From UBA2256 sp964531105 (GTDB taxonomy: Bacteria > Spirochaetota > Spirochaetia > Treponematales > Rectinemataceae): a stretch of DNA of 64,000 bases. Location: positions 4,716 through 68,715 of the forward strand of contig CAZHFN010000010.1 of NCBI GenBank assembly GCA_964531105.1. Reading direction: 5' to 3'. Positions 18,029-27,089 of the stretch are shown piece by piece. The notes under the pieces are model-generated. The model worked only from the letters and a program-made list of their open reading frames with translations, had not been told where the DNA came from and ran no database searches. Positions within the stretch are counted from its first letter, which is position 1. The number at the start of each line of letters is the position of its first letter. Made by a program: the position numbers and the translations under genes.

Positions 18029-19006
18029 CTATTTCGTATTCAGAATGGCGTCGATCTTCTCCTTGCCGAACTGGGCCGAGAATGAGTCGAAGGCGGGTTT
18101 CATAGCCGCCACCCAAGCTGCCTTGTTGACATCCCTGGTTACAGTCACGCCATTCTTCTGAAGCTCGGCGAGCATCTGTTCTTCGTTGTCACGCCCAAGC
18201 TTTCTCTGATAGACAGCACCTTCTTTCGCCGCTTGAAGGATAAGCTCCTGATCTTCCTTGGGCAACTGGCTCCAGCGCTTGGAACTCATGATGAGCACCG
18301 CGGGAGAATATACATGCTGAGTGAGAGCGAGCTGCTTCTGAACCTCGTAGACTTTAACCTGAAGAATAACCGCTACAGGGTTTTCCTGCCCGTCGATTAC
18401 TCCCTGCTGAAGCGCGCCGTATACCTCTCCCCATGCCATGGGGGTGGGATTTACGCCAGCGGTCTTCCACGCCTGGATATGTACGGGGTTTTCCATGGTG
18501 CGGATCTTTAAGCCCTTGGCATCCTCCGGCGTCTTGATCACTTTCTTGGAGTTGGTCAAGTTGCGGAACCCATTCTCCCAGAAAGCCAGGCCCTTCATCT
18601 GAACCTTTTCCAGGTCGGCAAGCAGTGAAAGTCCGATTGGACCGTCCAGGACCTTATCCACATGGGCATAATCCCTAAAGAGGAAGGGAATATCCAATAC
18701 CTGAACCGAGGGAGCAAAGCCTCCCAGAGGGCCGGTGGAGCCTACATACATATCAATGGAACCCTGCTGGATAGCTTCCAGCAGCTCGCGCTCGCCCTTG
18801 CCCAGCTGACCGTCGGGGTAGAGCTTGAAGGTAATTCTACCGCCGGTGCGCTCGGTTACTAACTTGGCAAAATACTGAGCTCCCACGTTATACGTGTGGG
18901 AAATGGACGTCGAGCTAGCAATCTTGAGCTCGGCCTTGTAAGGCGCCGCAAAGGAAAGACTTACAGCGATCGCCACCACAATGAAAAACGCTAAAAACCT
19001 TTTCAT
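18029..19006 (-). CDS. dctP: TRAP transporter substrate-binding protein DctP
   Basis: Periplasmic binding protein of 325 aa. The signal peptide MKRFLAFFIVVAIAVSLSFA is followed by a mature start AELKIASSTSISHTYNVGAQYFA. The conserved DctP stretch GLKIRTMENPVHIQAWKTAG and GEVYGALQQGVIDGQENP are present; the Arg in RTMEN is the usual carboxylate anchor (family knowledge). GGAGGAATAATC precedes ATG 19006, and an ORF reaching 19111 is not supported. It lies 61 nt after ilvE on the same strand. Confidence 0.93.
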   Translation of the reverse strand: MKRFLAFFIVVAIAVSLSFAAPYKAELKIASSTSISHTYNVGAQYFAKLVTERTGGRITFKLYPDGQLGKGERELLEAIQQGSIDMYVGSTGPLGGFAPSVQVLDIPFLFRDYAHVDKVLDGPIGLSLLADLEKVQMKGLAFWENGFRNLTNSKKVIKTPEDAKGLKIRTMENPVHIQAWKTAGVNPTPMAWGEVYGALQQGVIDGQENPVAVILQVKVYEVQKQLALTQHVYSPAVLIMSSKRWSQLPKEDQELILQAAKEGAVYQRKLGRDNEEQMLAELQKNGVTVTRDVNKAAWVAAMKPAFDSFSAQFGKEKIDAILNTK

Positions 19007-19067
19007 GATTATTCCTCCTGCAATTGGCCATTGTAAACCGAAATCCAATTTCGTCAATTGAAATCGC

Positions 19068-20090
19068 TTAATCCACCAGGTGTATCCAGCCATCGGGAGC
19101 TTCGAGATCACCGTACTGAATTCCGGTGAGAGTTTCGTACAACTTCTTGGTGACAGGGCCTACCTCGGTTTCGGAGTGGAAAACGTGCAACTTGCCCTTA
19201 TGATAGATTCCGCCGATGGGCGTGATCACCGCCGCGGTGCCGCATGCGCCGGTTTCAGCGAACTCGTCGATATTATCGATATAGCAGTCCCGCTCTTCGG
19301 TCTTCATGTGGAAGTGATTGCCGGCCAAGTAGAGCAGAGAATACTTGGTGATGGAGGGAAGTATCGAAGGCGAGACGGGCGTGACGAAGGTTCCGTCTTT
19401 AGTGATGCCGAAGAAGTTGGCCGCTCCCACTTCCTCGATTTTCGTATGAGTGGCGGGGTCAAGGTAGATGCAGTCGGCATAGCCGGCCTTGGCCGCGATC
19501 TGATGGGGCAATAGGCTGCCGGCGTAGTTGCCGCCCACTTTAGCCGCTCCAGTACCGTTGGGCGCGGCCCGGTCATAATCGGAGACCATGAAATTGACAG
19601 GCGACATGCCGCCCTTGAAATACGGTCCTACGGGCATGCAGAACACCGAGAATATGTATTCCTTGGCCGGGCTTACGCCGATATTGTCCCCCACGCCGAT
19701 CACGAAGGGGCGCAGGTACAATGTGGCGCCGTGGCCGTAGGGAGGCACCCACTTCCAGTTAGCCTTGACCACCTGGTCGCAGGCGTCTATGAATTTCTCG
19801 GTGGGCACGTGGGGCATGAGGATGCGGTCGCAGGTGGCCTGCATACGGGCGGCATTGCGGTCGGGCCGGAAAAGCTGAATGTGCCCGTCTTTGCGGGTGT
19901 ATGCCTTGAGGCCTTCAAAGCACTGCTGGCCGTAATGCAGGGCTGTGGAACCCTCGGAAATCGAAAGCTGATTGTCGGTGACAAGACTACCGGCATCCCA
20001 GGCGCCGTCCTTCCAGCGGGAAATGTAGCGATAGTCGGTTTTCATATAGGAAAACGCCAGTTTTCCCCAATCCAGCGGCGCTTTGTCCAT
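19068..20090 (-). CDS. ilvE: Branched-chain amino acid aminotransferase
   Basis: PLP-dependent fold type IV enzyme that transaminates Leu, Ile and Val, 340 aa. Catalytic Lys184 lies in AAKVGGNYAGS. Other blocks are LHYGQQCFEGLKAY, RPDRNAARM and GTAAVITPIG. The size and motifs fit the larger, eukaryote-like BCAT subgroup. ATG 20090 is chosen because AAGGAG lies 6 nt before it, inside the first codons of a longer frame that begins at 20108. Confidence 0.95.
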   Translation of the reverse strand: MDKAPLDWGKLAFSYMKTDYRYISRWKDGAWDAGSLVTDNQLSISEGSTALHYGQQCFEGLKAYTRKDGHIQLFRPDRNAARMQATCDRILMPHVPTEKFIDACDQVVKANWKWVPPYGHGATLYLRPFVIGVGDNIGVSPAKEYIFSVFCMPVGPYFKGGMSPVNFMVSDYDRAAPNGTGAAKVGGNYAGSLLPHQIAAKAGYADCIYLDPATHTKIEEVGAANFFGITKDGTFVTPVSPSILPSITKYSLLYLAGNHFHMKTEERDCYIDNIDEFAETGACGTAAVITPIGGIYHKGKLHVFHSETEVGPVTKKLYETLTGIQYGDLEAPDGWIHLVD

Positions 20091-20125
20091 AGGGATCTCC
20101 TTCTTCATATAGCGTTATTTGTATA

Positions 20126-20154
20126 CTTATACATTCGCGCCATACAGGCGTCAA
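20126..20154 (-). promoter_or_regulatory. Promoter of ilvE
   Basis: On the minus strand TTGACG (20149-20154), a 17-nt spacer and TATAAG (20126-20131) form a good sigma-70 type promoter about 36 nt before the ilvE start. Confidence 0.7.
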
Positions 20155-20347
20155 CTCTTGCCTGAATACCTGCGACCGACATGCCGGAGCAAGCAAGCTG
20201 GATGGAGGCATTGGACAGGAGAAAAAAAACAGGATCCACAGGAATGTCGCCAGGAGTTAATCCAAGGTAGAATATGTGAGGGATAATTTTACAGCCCTAT
20301 TACTGCGAGGCCTAATCGCTCTACAGCCCTATCGCGAGGAAGCGACC

Positions 20348-21322
20348 ATGAAAATAGCCGATTTCCTGTCCATCCGTTGGACCGAGCCGGGAGGTCCACT
20401 CATAGAACCTCCGGGGCTTTCGCCCATCATCGCCGATCCCAGCTTTCTATTACCCGAAGAGACGCCCGAGGGCGACTGGCAGCTCTTCGCCCACTCGGCC
20501 TTCGGCATCCATCGTTATTCCTCAGCCAATGGGCTTGCCTGGATGCATCGGGGGATAACGATAAAAAATGCCATGCGGCCCTTTGTCAGGCCTCTTCCCG
20601 AGGGAGGCTATGCTCTCTATTATGAATCCTACCCTCCCCTGGCGCTGGTTGCCACGGCTCTGCCCGTAAGGCCTAAGTGGAATTCGAAGATCGCCATGGC
20701 TGAAAGCTCGGATCTCACGACATGGTCTCGAGGCAGCGTGATTATTTTACCGGAAAAGGACTGGACCAAGGATAAAACGCTTGGGACATCGGTTTCCAAT
20801 CCCTGTCTGATTCAAACCGGGGGCGAATGGCGACTATATTTTTCAGCCTCCCTCGTCTGGATCGACGATTGTGGGTTCTGTGAGCCCCTTCACCTAGCTA
20901 TGGCGACTGGAGCTTCTCCTCGTGGACCCTTTGCCTTTCCCGCAAGACCACTACCGGCTGCCCGTCCCGAACCAGGACTTGAGACCAAGGGATCCAGCAT
21001 AAACCTGCTGGGGCAGGGCTCAATCAAGGTTCTTCCCATGGAAGACGGCTATGTAGGCCTCCAGAATAAAATCTACCGCGACGCGAAGGGCAGCTCCCGA
21101 TCGGCGATTTTCCTGCTGACTTCCAAAGACGGCCTTGCCTGGTCGCAGATTGACGATTTGCCGTTGTTGGCTCCCCGCGAGGGCTGGATGACCTCCCATG
21201 TCTACGCCTGCGACTGCCGTTTCCGAGAGGCTGACGGCCGTTGGTACCTCTACTTCAACGCCCGCAATGGTTGGCGCATCAATCAGGGCAAGGAGAGGAT
21301 CGGGAGGATTGTGGGGGTATAA
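20348..21322 (+). CDS. Beta-propeller glycoside hydrolase-like protein (GH43/GH32 type)
   Basis: 324 aa, no signal peptide. Repeated blade-like segments of the five-bladed propeller clan are seen: IIADPSFLLPEE near the N-terminus, SNPCLIQTGGEWRLYFSAS in the middle, and FREADGRWYLYFNARNG at the end. These fit inactive-looking or active GH43/32/68-like proteins; a catalytic triad cannot be assigned with certainty. GAGGAAG precedes the ATG at 20348. It is followed by the dioxygenase and pectinesterase genes on the same strand. Confidence 0.65.
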   Translation: MKIADFLSIRWTEPGGPLIEPPGLSPIIADPSFLLPEETPEGDWQLFAHSAFGIHRYSSANGLAWMHRGITIKNAMRPFVRPLPEGGYALYYESYPPLALVATALPVRPKWNSKIAMAESSDLTTWSRGSVIILPEKDWTKDKTLGTSVSNPCLIQTGGEWRLYFSASLVWIDDCGFCEPLHLAMATGASPRGPFAFPARPLPAARPEPGLETKGSSINLLGQGSIKVLPMEDGYVGLQNKIYRDAKGSSRSAIFLLTSKDGLAWSQIDDLPLLAPREGWMTSHVYACDCRFREADGRWYLYFNARNGWRINQGKERIGRIVGV

Positions 21323-21400
21323 GGCAGTTTTCCAATTCTAATGACCAATTTTTGGTCATATTACACTAAGTGTTCTATGAATATTCAAGGAGCCAAGACT

Positions 21401-22222
21401 ATGCTTGATTTAAATAAACTTCCCGTCATCTACCTTCCCCACGGCGGTGGCCCATGGCACGTGCTTAAGAACGACGTCGACGATAAGGTAGGTTACGAGC
21501 GCCTTAAAGAATATCTTGTCGAATTAGGCGAAAGCTTTAAAAATCGCATAACCTCAATCTTGGTTATCTCCGCCCACTGGGAGGAAAACCTTCCTGCGAT
21601 CCACTTCGGGCAAAACCCTGGCATGTTCTACGATTATTCCGGGTTTCCGCAATTCACCTACAAACTGAAGTGGCCGGCCCCAGGCTCTCCAGAGCTGGCA
21701 GCCAGAATCGAGAAACTCCTGACGAGTGCGGGTATCCAAACCAAGCGGGAAACCGAGCGCGGCTACGACCACGGTACCTTTGTTCCCCTGATGCTGGCTT
21801 TTCCCGAAGCGAAAATCCCCGTTGCCCAGCTTTCTCTGATTCGCGGCCTGGATCCTGAGCGGCACATAGCCCTGGGCGCCGCATTACAACCATTGCGGAG
21901 CGAAGGCGTGCTCATAATCGGCAGCGGAATGAGCTACCATAACATGCAGGGCTTCTTTTCGGGCGGCCCTGCGGTGGAGACGGCTTCGCGAAAGTTCGAT
22001 AACTGGCTGGCGGCCGTGGTGTCCATGCCCGATCCGGCCAAGCGCCGGGCCGCCCTCACCCAGTGGAAGCGCGCCCCGGGCGGCCTGGAAAGCCACCCCC
22101 GCAGCGAACACCTGGCGCCCCTCTTCATCGTGGCGGGGGCTGCCGGCTCAGATCCGGGGCGCCGCGAGTATTCTGAGATGCTGATGAACGCTCACATCGC
22201 AAGCCACGTATTCGGAACATGA
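21401..22222 (+). CDS. Class III extradiol dioxygenase (LigB / DODA-YgiD type)
   Basis: 273 aa. LigB-superfamily motifs include YLPHGGGPW (His ligand), ISAHWEE (second His), YDHGTFVPL (third His) and IIGSGMSYHN. The family opens catechol-type rings (4,5-DOPA dioxygenase in plants and E. coli YgiD). The start at 21401 is set by AAGGAG 8 nt upstream; ATGs at 21341 and 21377 are less likely. The stop overlaps the pectinesterase start (ATGA), so the two are translationally coupled, an unexpected pairing. Confidence 0.85.
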   Translation: MLDLNKLPVIYLPHGGGPWHVLKNDVDDKVGYERLKEYLVELGESFKNRITSILVISAHWEENLPAIHFGQNPGMFYDYSGFPQFTYKLKWPAPGSPELAARIEKLLTSAGIQTKRETERGYDHGTFVPLMLAFPEAKIPVAQLSLIRGLDPERHIALGAALQPLRSEGVLIIGSGMSYHNMQGFFSGGPAVETASRKFDNWLAAVVSMPDPAKRRAALTQWKRAPGGLESHPRSEHLAPLFIVAGAAGSDPGRREYSEMLMNAHIASHVFGT

Positions 22223-23352
22223 CTACAAAGTCGCACAACGCCATCAACCGATATGGCAGCAGTGACTCAATAGCCAAGGAGATCAGCGTGTCGCCGGAGG
22301 GTTCCGCCGAATTCCGGACCATAGGCGAGGCCCTGCATGCGGTAGAAGTGTTACGAGCAGCCAAGCTTCCCGACGCGATAAGCCTCCAGGAACAGGAGCA
22401 AATCCACATCACTATCAGTCCTGGTACCTATAAAGAAAAATTAGCGATACGTCAGCCCAATGTAACGTTGTGCGGCGCAGGGGCTGACCGCACTAAAATA
22501 GTCTGGGACGACAGCGCTACTCGCCTGTTGCCAGACGGCAAACCCATGGGCACATTCAACTCCTATACGGTCTATGTAGGAGCCAGGGGAGTGAGCTTGC
22601 AGGGGCTTAGCATTGAGAACTCGGCCGGCGACGGGCGGCTGATCGGCCCGGCGGTGGCCCTCTACGCCGACGCGGACCTCCTTATGGTGGAAGACTGCCG
22701 GATTACATCCAGACAGGATACCCTCTGCACAGGCCCACTGCCCAAAAATCCGCCTCCTAAGGGCATAAACCTCATCCATCCCGTCGCCGGCCTCGGTGCA
22801 GACCACCCTGTACTACCCTTCCGCCAGCACTACCGGCGCTGCCTCATAGAGGGAGACGTGGACTTTATCTTCGGATCGAGCCTGGCGGTATTTGAAGCCT
22901 GCGAAATCAAGTCCCTGGTACGATTGGCGCCCCAGCCTTCGGTTGCGCCAGCCTCCGAACAACCGCCTGAGTCGCTCAAAGGCTGGATCACCGCTCCCTC
23001 CACCTACCCTGGCCAGAAAATCGGCTTTGTTTTCCTGGACTGTGCGCTGACATCGGAACTAACATCGGAGTCGCCACCAAGAGTTAAATCCGCAAACACC
23101 TACCTTGGGCGCCCTTGGAGGCACACTGGAAGGGCTGTTTTTATCCGCTGCCACATGGGAAGCCACATTCTTCCCGAAGGCTGGGACGACTGGGGCAAGC
23201 TCGAAGCTCGCATGTACAGAGGATTCGGCGAATTCGCTTCCACAGGGCCAGGCGCTCCCGGCATAGCGGCGCGAGTGGCCTGGGCTCGAGTTCTTACCGA
23301 AACCGAGGCTGCCGCCGAAGGCGCTTGCCTTGACGAATATTGGAAGCTATAG
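22219..23352 (+). CDS. Pectinesterase (CE8) without signal peptide
   Basis: Right-handed beta-helix enzyme that removes methyl esters from pectin or oligogalacturonides, 377 aa. The family motifs GTYKEKLAI, QDTL, DVDFIFGSS and YLGRPWRHTG (active-site Gln/Asp/Asp/Arg positions) are all visible. No N-terminal signal peptide is seen, so the protein is probably cytoplasmic and acts on imported short methylated fragments. It overlaps the upstream dioxygenase by 4 nt. KdgK and Eda, the later uronate steps, lie 9 kb away. Confidence 0.9.
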   Translation: MTTKSHNAINRYGSSDSIAKEISVSPEGSAEFRTIGEALHAVEVLRAAKLPDAISLQEQEQIHITISPGTYKEKLAIRQPNVTLCGAGADRTKIVWDDSATRLLPDGKPMGTFNSYTVYVGARGVSLQGLSIENSAGDGRLIGPAVALYADADLLMVEDCRITSRQDTLCTGPLPKNPPPKGINLIHPVAGLGADHPVLPFRQHYRRCLIEGDVDFIFGSSLAVFEACEIKSLVRLAPQPSVAPASEQPPESLKGWITAPSTYPGQKIGFVFLDCALTSELTSESPPRVKSANTYLGRPWRHTGRAVFIRCHMGSHILPEGWDDWGKLEARMYRGFGEFASTGPGAPGIAARVAWARVLTETEAAAEGACLDEYWKL

Positions 23353-23398
23353 GATGATTGAAGTATAAAACGTAGGCCGCAGACTGGAGTGTACCGTT

Positions 23399-24211
23399 AT
23401 GAAAAAATCCCTCTTCGCCCTCATGGCACTATGCGCCATCCTTGTAACAGGCTGTGACCAGTTCTTCCTGAGCTTCTCAAAAATGGGAGCCTACAGCCTA
23501 GTTTGGGAGGAGAACGGCGGCTCCGCCGTGGCCGACCTCAGCACTTCTCTGGTATCTACAATGCCGATTTCCATGCGCCCAGGCTATGCCCTGGAGGGTT
23601 GGTACTCCGATTCCGCCTTCGCCAGCAAGGTGAGTTTCCCCTACGACCCGACAGCGAACACCACGCTCTACGCAAAATGGAACACAGCATCAGAAGGTTT
23701 AGTTTTTTCAGCGAACTCCACCGGCTACAACGTATTCAACAGTACTGCACTGGGCGCCATCATCATACCCGCCTACTGGCAGGGAAAGCCCGTAACCGCC
23801 ATCGAAAGCTGGGGCTTCAACTACGGCAATCACACTAGCGTAATCATTCCCTCCAGCGTGACCAGTATTGGTGCCAGCGCCTTTATCGGAAGCTCAGGTT
23901 TTATTACTATTACCCTGCCATCAGCCCTTGTGAGTATTGGGTTAGACGCATTCAATGGTAGCGCCCTTAGCTCCATTACCATTCCCGCAAAGGTCACATC
24001 CATAGAAAGTGCAGCATTCTACAATTGTACTTCCCTCACTTCGGTTACCGTAGAAGCCCTCACCCCACCGACGATAGCCCCTGACATATTCTATACTTCG
24101 ACAAACACAATCCCTGCCGGCCTCGTCATACGCGTCCCGGCCGCCAGTTTGAACGCCTACAAGGCTGCCTATGGATGGAACGTCTATAGTTCCAACATAG
24201 TTTCACAGTAA
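23399..24211 (+). CDS. Surface lipoprotein with InlB-type repeat and BspA-like LRRs
   Basis: 270 aa. The lipobox LVTGC (about Cys19) marks a lipoprotein. Residues about 30-95 resemble a Listeria-Bacteroides (InlB B) repeat: LVWEENGGS to TTLYAKWN. Then BspA-type leucine-rich repeats follow, with three units of the form SVTSIGASAF, ALVSIGLDAF and KVTSIESAAF. Such proteins occur on treponeme surfaces and mediate adhesion in some (family knowledge); the ligand is unknown. Confidence 0.82.
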   Translation: MKKSLFALMALCAILVTGCDQFFLSFSKMGAYSLVWEENGGSAVADLSTSLVSTMPISMRPGYALEGWYSDSAFASKVSFPYDPTANTTLYAKWNTASEGLVFSANSTGYNVFNSTALGAIIIPAYWQGKPVTAIESWGFNYGNHTSVIIPSSVTSIGASAFIGSSGFITITLPSALVSIGLDAFNGSALSSITIPAKVTSIESAAFYNCTSLTSVTVEALTPPTIAPDIFYTSTNTIPAGLVIRVPAASLNAYKAAYGWNVYSSNIVSQ

Positions 24212-24222
24212 GGAGAAACGTC

Positions 24223-25251
24223 ATGACAACCAAGAATCGATGCATCGCTAGGCGGTTTCTCCTCAGCTTCAGTTTTATCGCCGTATCGCTTTTCGCCCTC
24301 GCCCTTCCTCTTGCTGCCCAGAACCCTGTCCCCTCGCTGAGCATGTGGAATCGGGGAGTCTACAACCTCTACTCCAGCGATGGAACCACAAGCCTGGGAC
24401 CCAACTGGATGGGCTATGCCACCGCTCAGGGTTTCTACAATTCCTTGAGCATGAACTGGGCGAGCCCCCAAGTGAGCTGGACCATGACAGCAGAATGGGA
24501 TGGGGACGGGAAGCTCTATCCTATCTATCTTCGAGACTTCTCCGGCGGCTTTGTGCTTTTCGACGGACTCGCCAGGCTCACCGCGGGCAAGGTCCTCTCC
24601 GATGAATATCGACTCAAGAATTTTGACTACTCGGGATTTTCCACACGCATTGCCAATGCCAAGACAGGGCTCCTCGTCCAGGTCTTTCCTGTAAAGGAAC
24701 TTTCAGTAGGCGCATTTCTCCCCATGCCGGTGGCTGCCCAGGGGCTCAATATCACCCTGGCCAATACCAATTTTGGTCTTCAGTGGGCGCCCGCCGAAAA
24801 AATCCTCGTAAAAACATCCCTGCGCCTCGAGCCCAGCTCGGCGGGCGACCGCGAGGCCTCCATAGGCTTCACCCTCAGCCCGGTGGAAAACAGCAGCGTC
24901 AGCCTTGGCTACACATTCCGCGATGTTGCCCAGACCCACGCCGTACTGCTGGACGCTTCCTACCGCCTCGGTACAGTTCCCCTCAAAGCCTTTGCCGACC
25001 TGGCATTAAGCCCCTCGGGAATAGGTTGGGGTGGAAAAATAAACGCAGAATACGGCCTCCCCGATACCCCTTACACCATCGGGGCATCAGTTTCCTACGG
25101 GGATGATGATTTCTGGGGCTTGAGCGGACTCGATATGAATCCTTACTTCCGCTACGACCTGCAGGGAGGCTCGCTCCAGGCTGGCCTCGACCTCAGCTAC
25201 AAGACCGCCTGGGCTTACAAGCTCCAGCTGGCCTACACAGTGGGGTTTTAG
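24223..25251 (+). CDS. Predicted outer-membrane beta-barrel protein
   Basis: 342 aa. The signal peptide ends in ALALPLAAQ, and the rest is a series of amphipathic strands with frequent Gly/Tyr/Trp and final AYKLQLAYTVGF ending in Phe, typical of barrel proteins. AAGGAG lies 8 nt before the ATG. It lies 11 nt after the LRR lipoprotein gene and is probably co-expressed. No named family is recognised. Confidence 0.6.
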   Translation: MTTKNRCIARRFLLSFSFIAVSLFALALPLAAQNPVPSLSMWNRGVYNLYSSDGTTSLGPNWMGYATAQGFYNSLSMNWASPQVSWTMTAEWDGDGKLYPIYLRDFSGGFVLFDGLARLTAGKVLSDEYRLKNFDYSGFSTRIANAKTGLLVQVFPVKELSVGAFLPMPVAAQGLNITLANTNFGLQWAPAEKILVKTSLRLEPSSAGDREASIGFTLSPVENSSVSLGYTFRDVAQTHAVLLDASYRLGTVPLKAFADLALSPSGIGWGGKINAEYGLPDTPYTIGASVSYGDDDFWGLSGLDMNPYFRYDLQGGSLQAGLDLSYKTAWAYKLQLAYTVGF

Positions 25252-25294
25252 TACACGGAAAGGGCGGAACAATTGCGTTAAGGCATGGAGAGTT

Positions 25295-26248
25295 CTAGAA
25301 CATCTTCCCCACAAAGGCCATGTAGACAGGAATTGAAACGAGGCTGAGCAGTGTGGTCAGCGAAGTGCCTAAACCTGCGTATTCCGAGTCGGCTTTATAG
25401 GCCTCGGCCAGGATTGGCGTCTGAGTCATGGCGGGCATGGCAGCCTGGATTACGAAAACCTGCTTCATTAAAACAGGAAAGTCCCCGTTTTTCACCATCA
25501 AAAAGACAATAAGTGGAGTAAAGACAAATCGTCCGGCCACCAGGACGAGCATGTCCAGGCCGAAGCGGAGTTTCTTCCAGTCAACCCGGGCTATCACGAT
25601 ACCCACAAATAGCATTGAAAGAGGCGTTGTCATATTACCCAGGTATTTACTCGTGTCCATGACCCATCGGGGAAGGCGGATTTCTAGCATTATTAAAATG
25701 ACGGCGACGAGAAAGGCTACCAAGGGCGGCGAGAAGAGCCGCTTTAGCCCCGAGAGCGAGAGAAGCGAAGGCCTTGAGCCACCTGATCGCAGCGCTCCGT
25801 CGTTAGCAATGGCGAAGGTGCCGATAGTCCAGAAGCAGGTTGTATTGGCGATATAATAGAGCAGTGCATAGGGAATGCTCACATCGCCGAAAAGTAGGAT
25901 ATTGACCGGTAAGCCTATAAAAATCGCATTGGAGAGAGAGAACATGGACGCGAAGGTCCCCCGCCGTCCCTTGGGAATCCTTATGAGCACAGCTAAAAGA
26001 GAGGCCAGGATAAAACCGGAGATCATTGTAATGAAGGGCACGGGCAAGCCCGGAAGCATCGAAATGAGCCCTTGCCGATCGTAACCGCTCATAAGATTAG
26101 AGATCATGTAGGCAGGTAGGGCGATGGAAACCACCAGCCGCGACACCAAAGAAGCCGAAGCCCCCGCAAACCAGCCCCGCTTGGCAAGAATGAAGCCCAA
26201 GCCGATCATGACAATAACCGAAAGCACACTCTGCAACGCTGAAAACAT
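25295..26248 (-). CDS. AEC-family transporter (auxin efflux carrier fold)
   Basis: 317 aa with about ten hydrophobic segments. Family blocks include LGFILAKRGWF, RLVVSIALPAYMISNLM and the C-terminal AMPAMTQTPILAEAYKAD. Members export or import small organic acids or amino acids (for example malate, MdcF-like). The substrate is not determined. It converges on the beta-barrel gene with 43 nt between. Confidence 0.87.
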   Translation of the reverse strand: MFSALQSVLSVIVMIGLGFILAKRGWFAGASASLVSRLVVSIALPAYMISNLMSGYDRQGLISMLPGLPVPFITMISGFILASLLAVLIRIPKGRRGTFASMFSLSNAIFIGLPVNILLFGDVSIPYALLYYIANTTCFWTIGTFAIANDGALRSGGSRPSLLSLSGLKRLFSPPLVAFLVAVILIMLEIRLPRWVMDTSKYLGNMTTPLSMLFVGIVIARVDWKKLRFGLDMLVLVAGRFVFTPLIVFLMVKNGDFPVLMKQVFVIQAAMPAMTQTPILAEAYKADSEYAGLGTSLTTLLSLVSIPVYMAFVGKMF

Positions 26249-26330
26249 GGCCTCATCCTATCTAAAAGATATAGTGAAGGACAATAGCGCTACTATCCAA
26301 ATATTTTTTCTACCATTCCATGCAAATTAT

Positions 26331-27089
26331 TTAGACCGAACCGAGCCTCCGTTCTAGGCGAAATTCCAGGCGGCGTAGCGCAGAATCTACAAAGAGTGCA
26401 AGACAGGCGACGGGCAGGGAACCCTGGAGTATCAGGACAGGATCGAAGGAGCGCAGTCCCGACACGATGGGAATACCTAATCCCCCCGCACCCACCGCAG
26501 CCCCAATAGTAGCGGCCGATATATTGATCAAGAGCGAAATTCTCAAACCCTGAAGAACCAGAGGCATGGCCAGAGGAAGCCTCAGTCGCTTGAGAATCTG
26601 CTTTTCGTCCATGCCCAGGCCTACCGCCGAATCCACCAGTTCAGGACTGATCGACAAAAGACCTTCCACAGTATTCCTGAACACCGGTAAGAGACCGTAA
26701 AAAAAGAGGGCTATGGCGACCGGCACGAATCCGTAGCCAGTTAGGGGAATAAGGAGGGCCATCACCGCCACAGTGGGAAGGGTTTCGACAACCGAAGATG
26801 CAGACATGACAAGGCTTCTCATACTCGTAAAACGGCTTCTCGATAAAAGCAAGGCGGAACCGAAGGCAATAAATGCTGAAAGCAGGCTAGTAGCCGAGGC
26901 TAGGGCTAAATGCTCCAGTGCCAGTAACCAGAGAGGATCCCTCTGCGTGTAGATGGTTTTTCGACTGATCAAAGGTTGCAACAGGCTTTCAATCAATGGA
27001 AAGAAAAAGATAATAAATACGAAGAGCACAAAAAATACCAGCGGTTCCGCCCAACGCGAAGTTCGCCTGTTGGGTCTTCTATTTTTCAT
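26331..27089 (-). CDS. yehW: Osmoprotectant ABC transporter permease, YehW type
   Basis: 252 aa inner-membrane permease with about six hydrophobic segments; the BPD-transporter EAA loop reads VDSAVGLGMDEKQILKRLRLPLA. It is the last gene of a four-gene operon in the order binding protein, large permease, ATPase, small permease, the order of E. coli yehZYXW. It overlaps the ATPase gene by 11 nt. Confidence 0.88.
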   Translation of the reverse strand: MKNRRPNRRTSRWAEPLVFFVLFVFIIFFFPLIESLLQPLISRKTIYTQRDPLWLLALEHLALASATSLLSAFIAFGSALLLSRSRFTSMRSLVMSASSVVETLPTVAVMALLIPLTGYGFVPVAIALFFYGLLPVFRNTVEGLLSISPELVDSAVGLGMDEKQILKRLRLPLAMPLVLQGLRISLLINISAATIGAAVGAGGLGIPIVSGLRSFDPVLILQGSLPVACLALFVDSALRRLEFRLERRLGSV

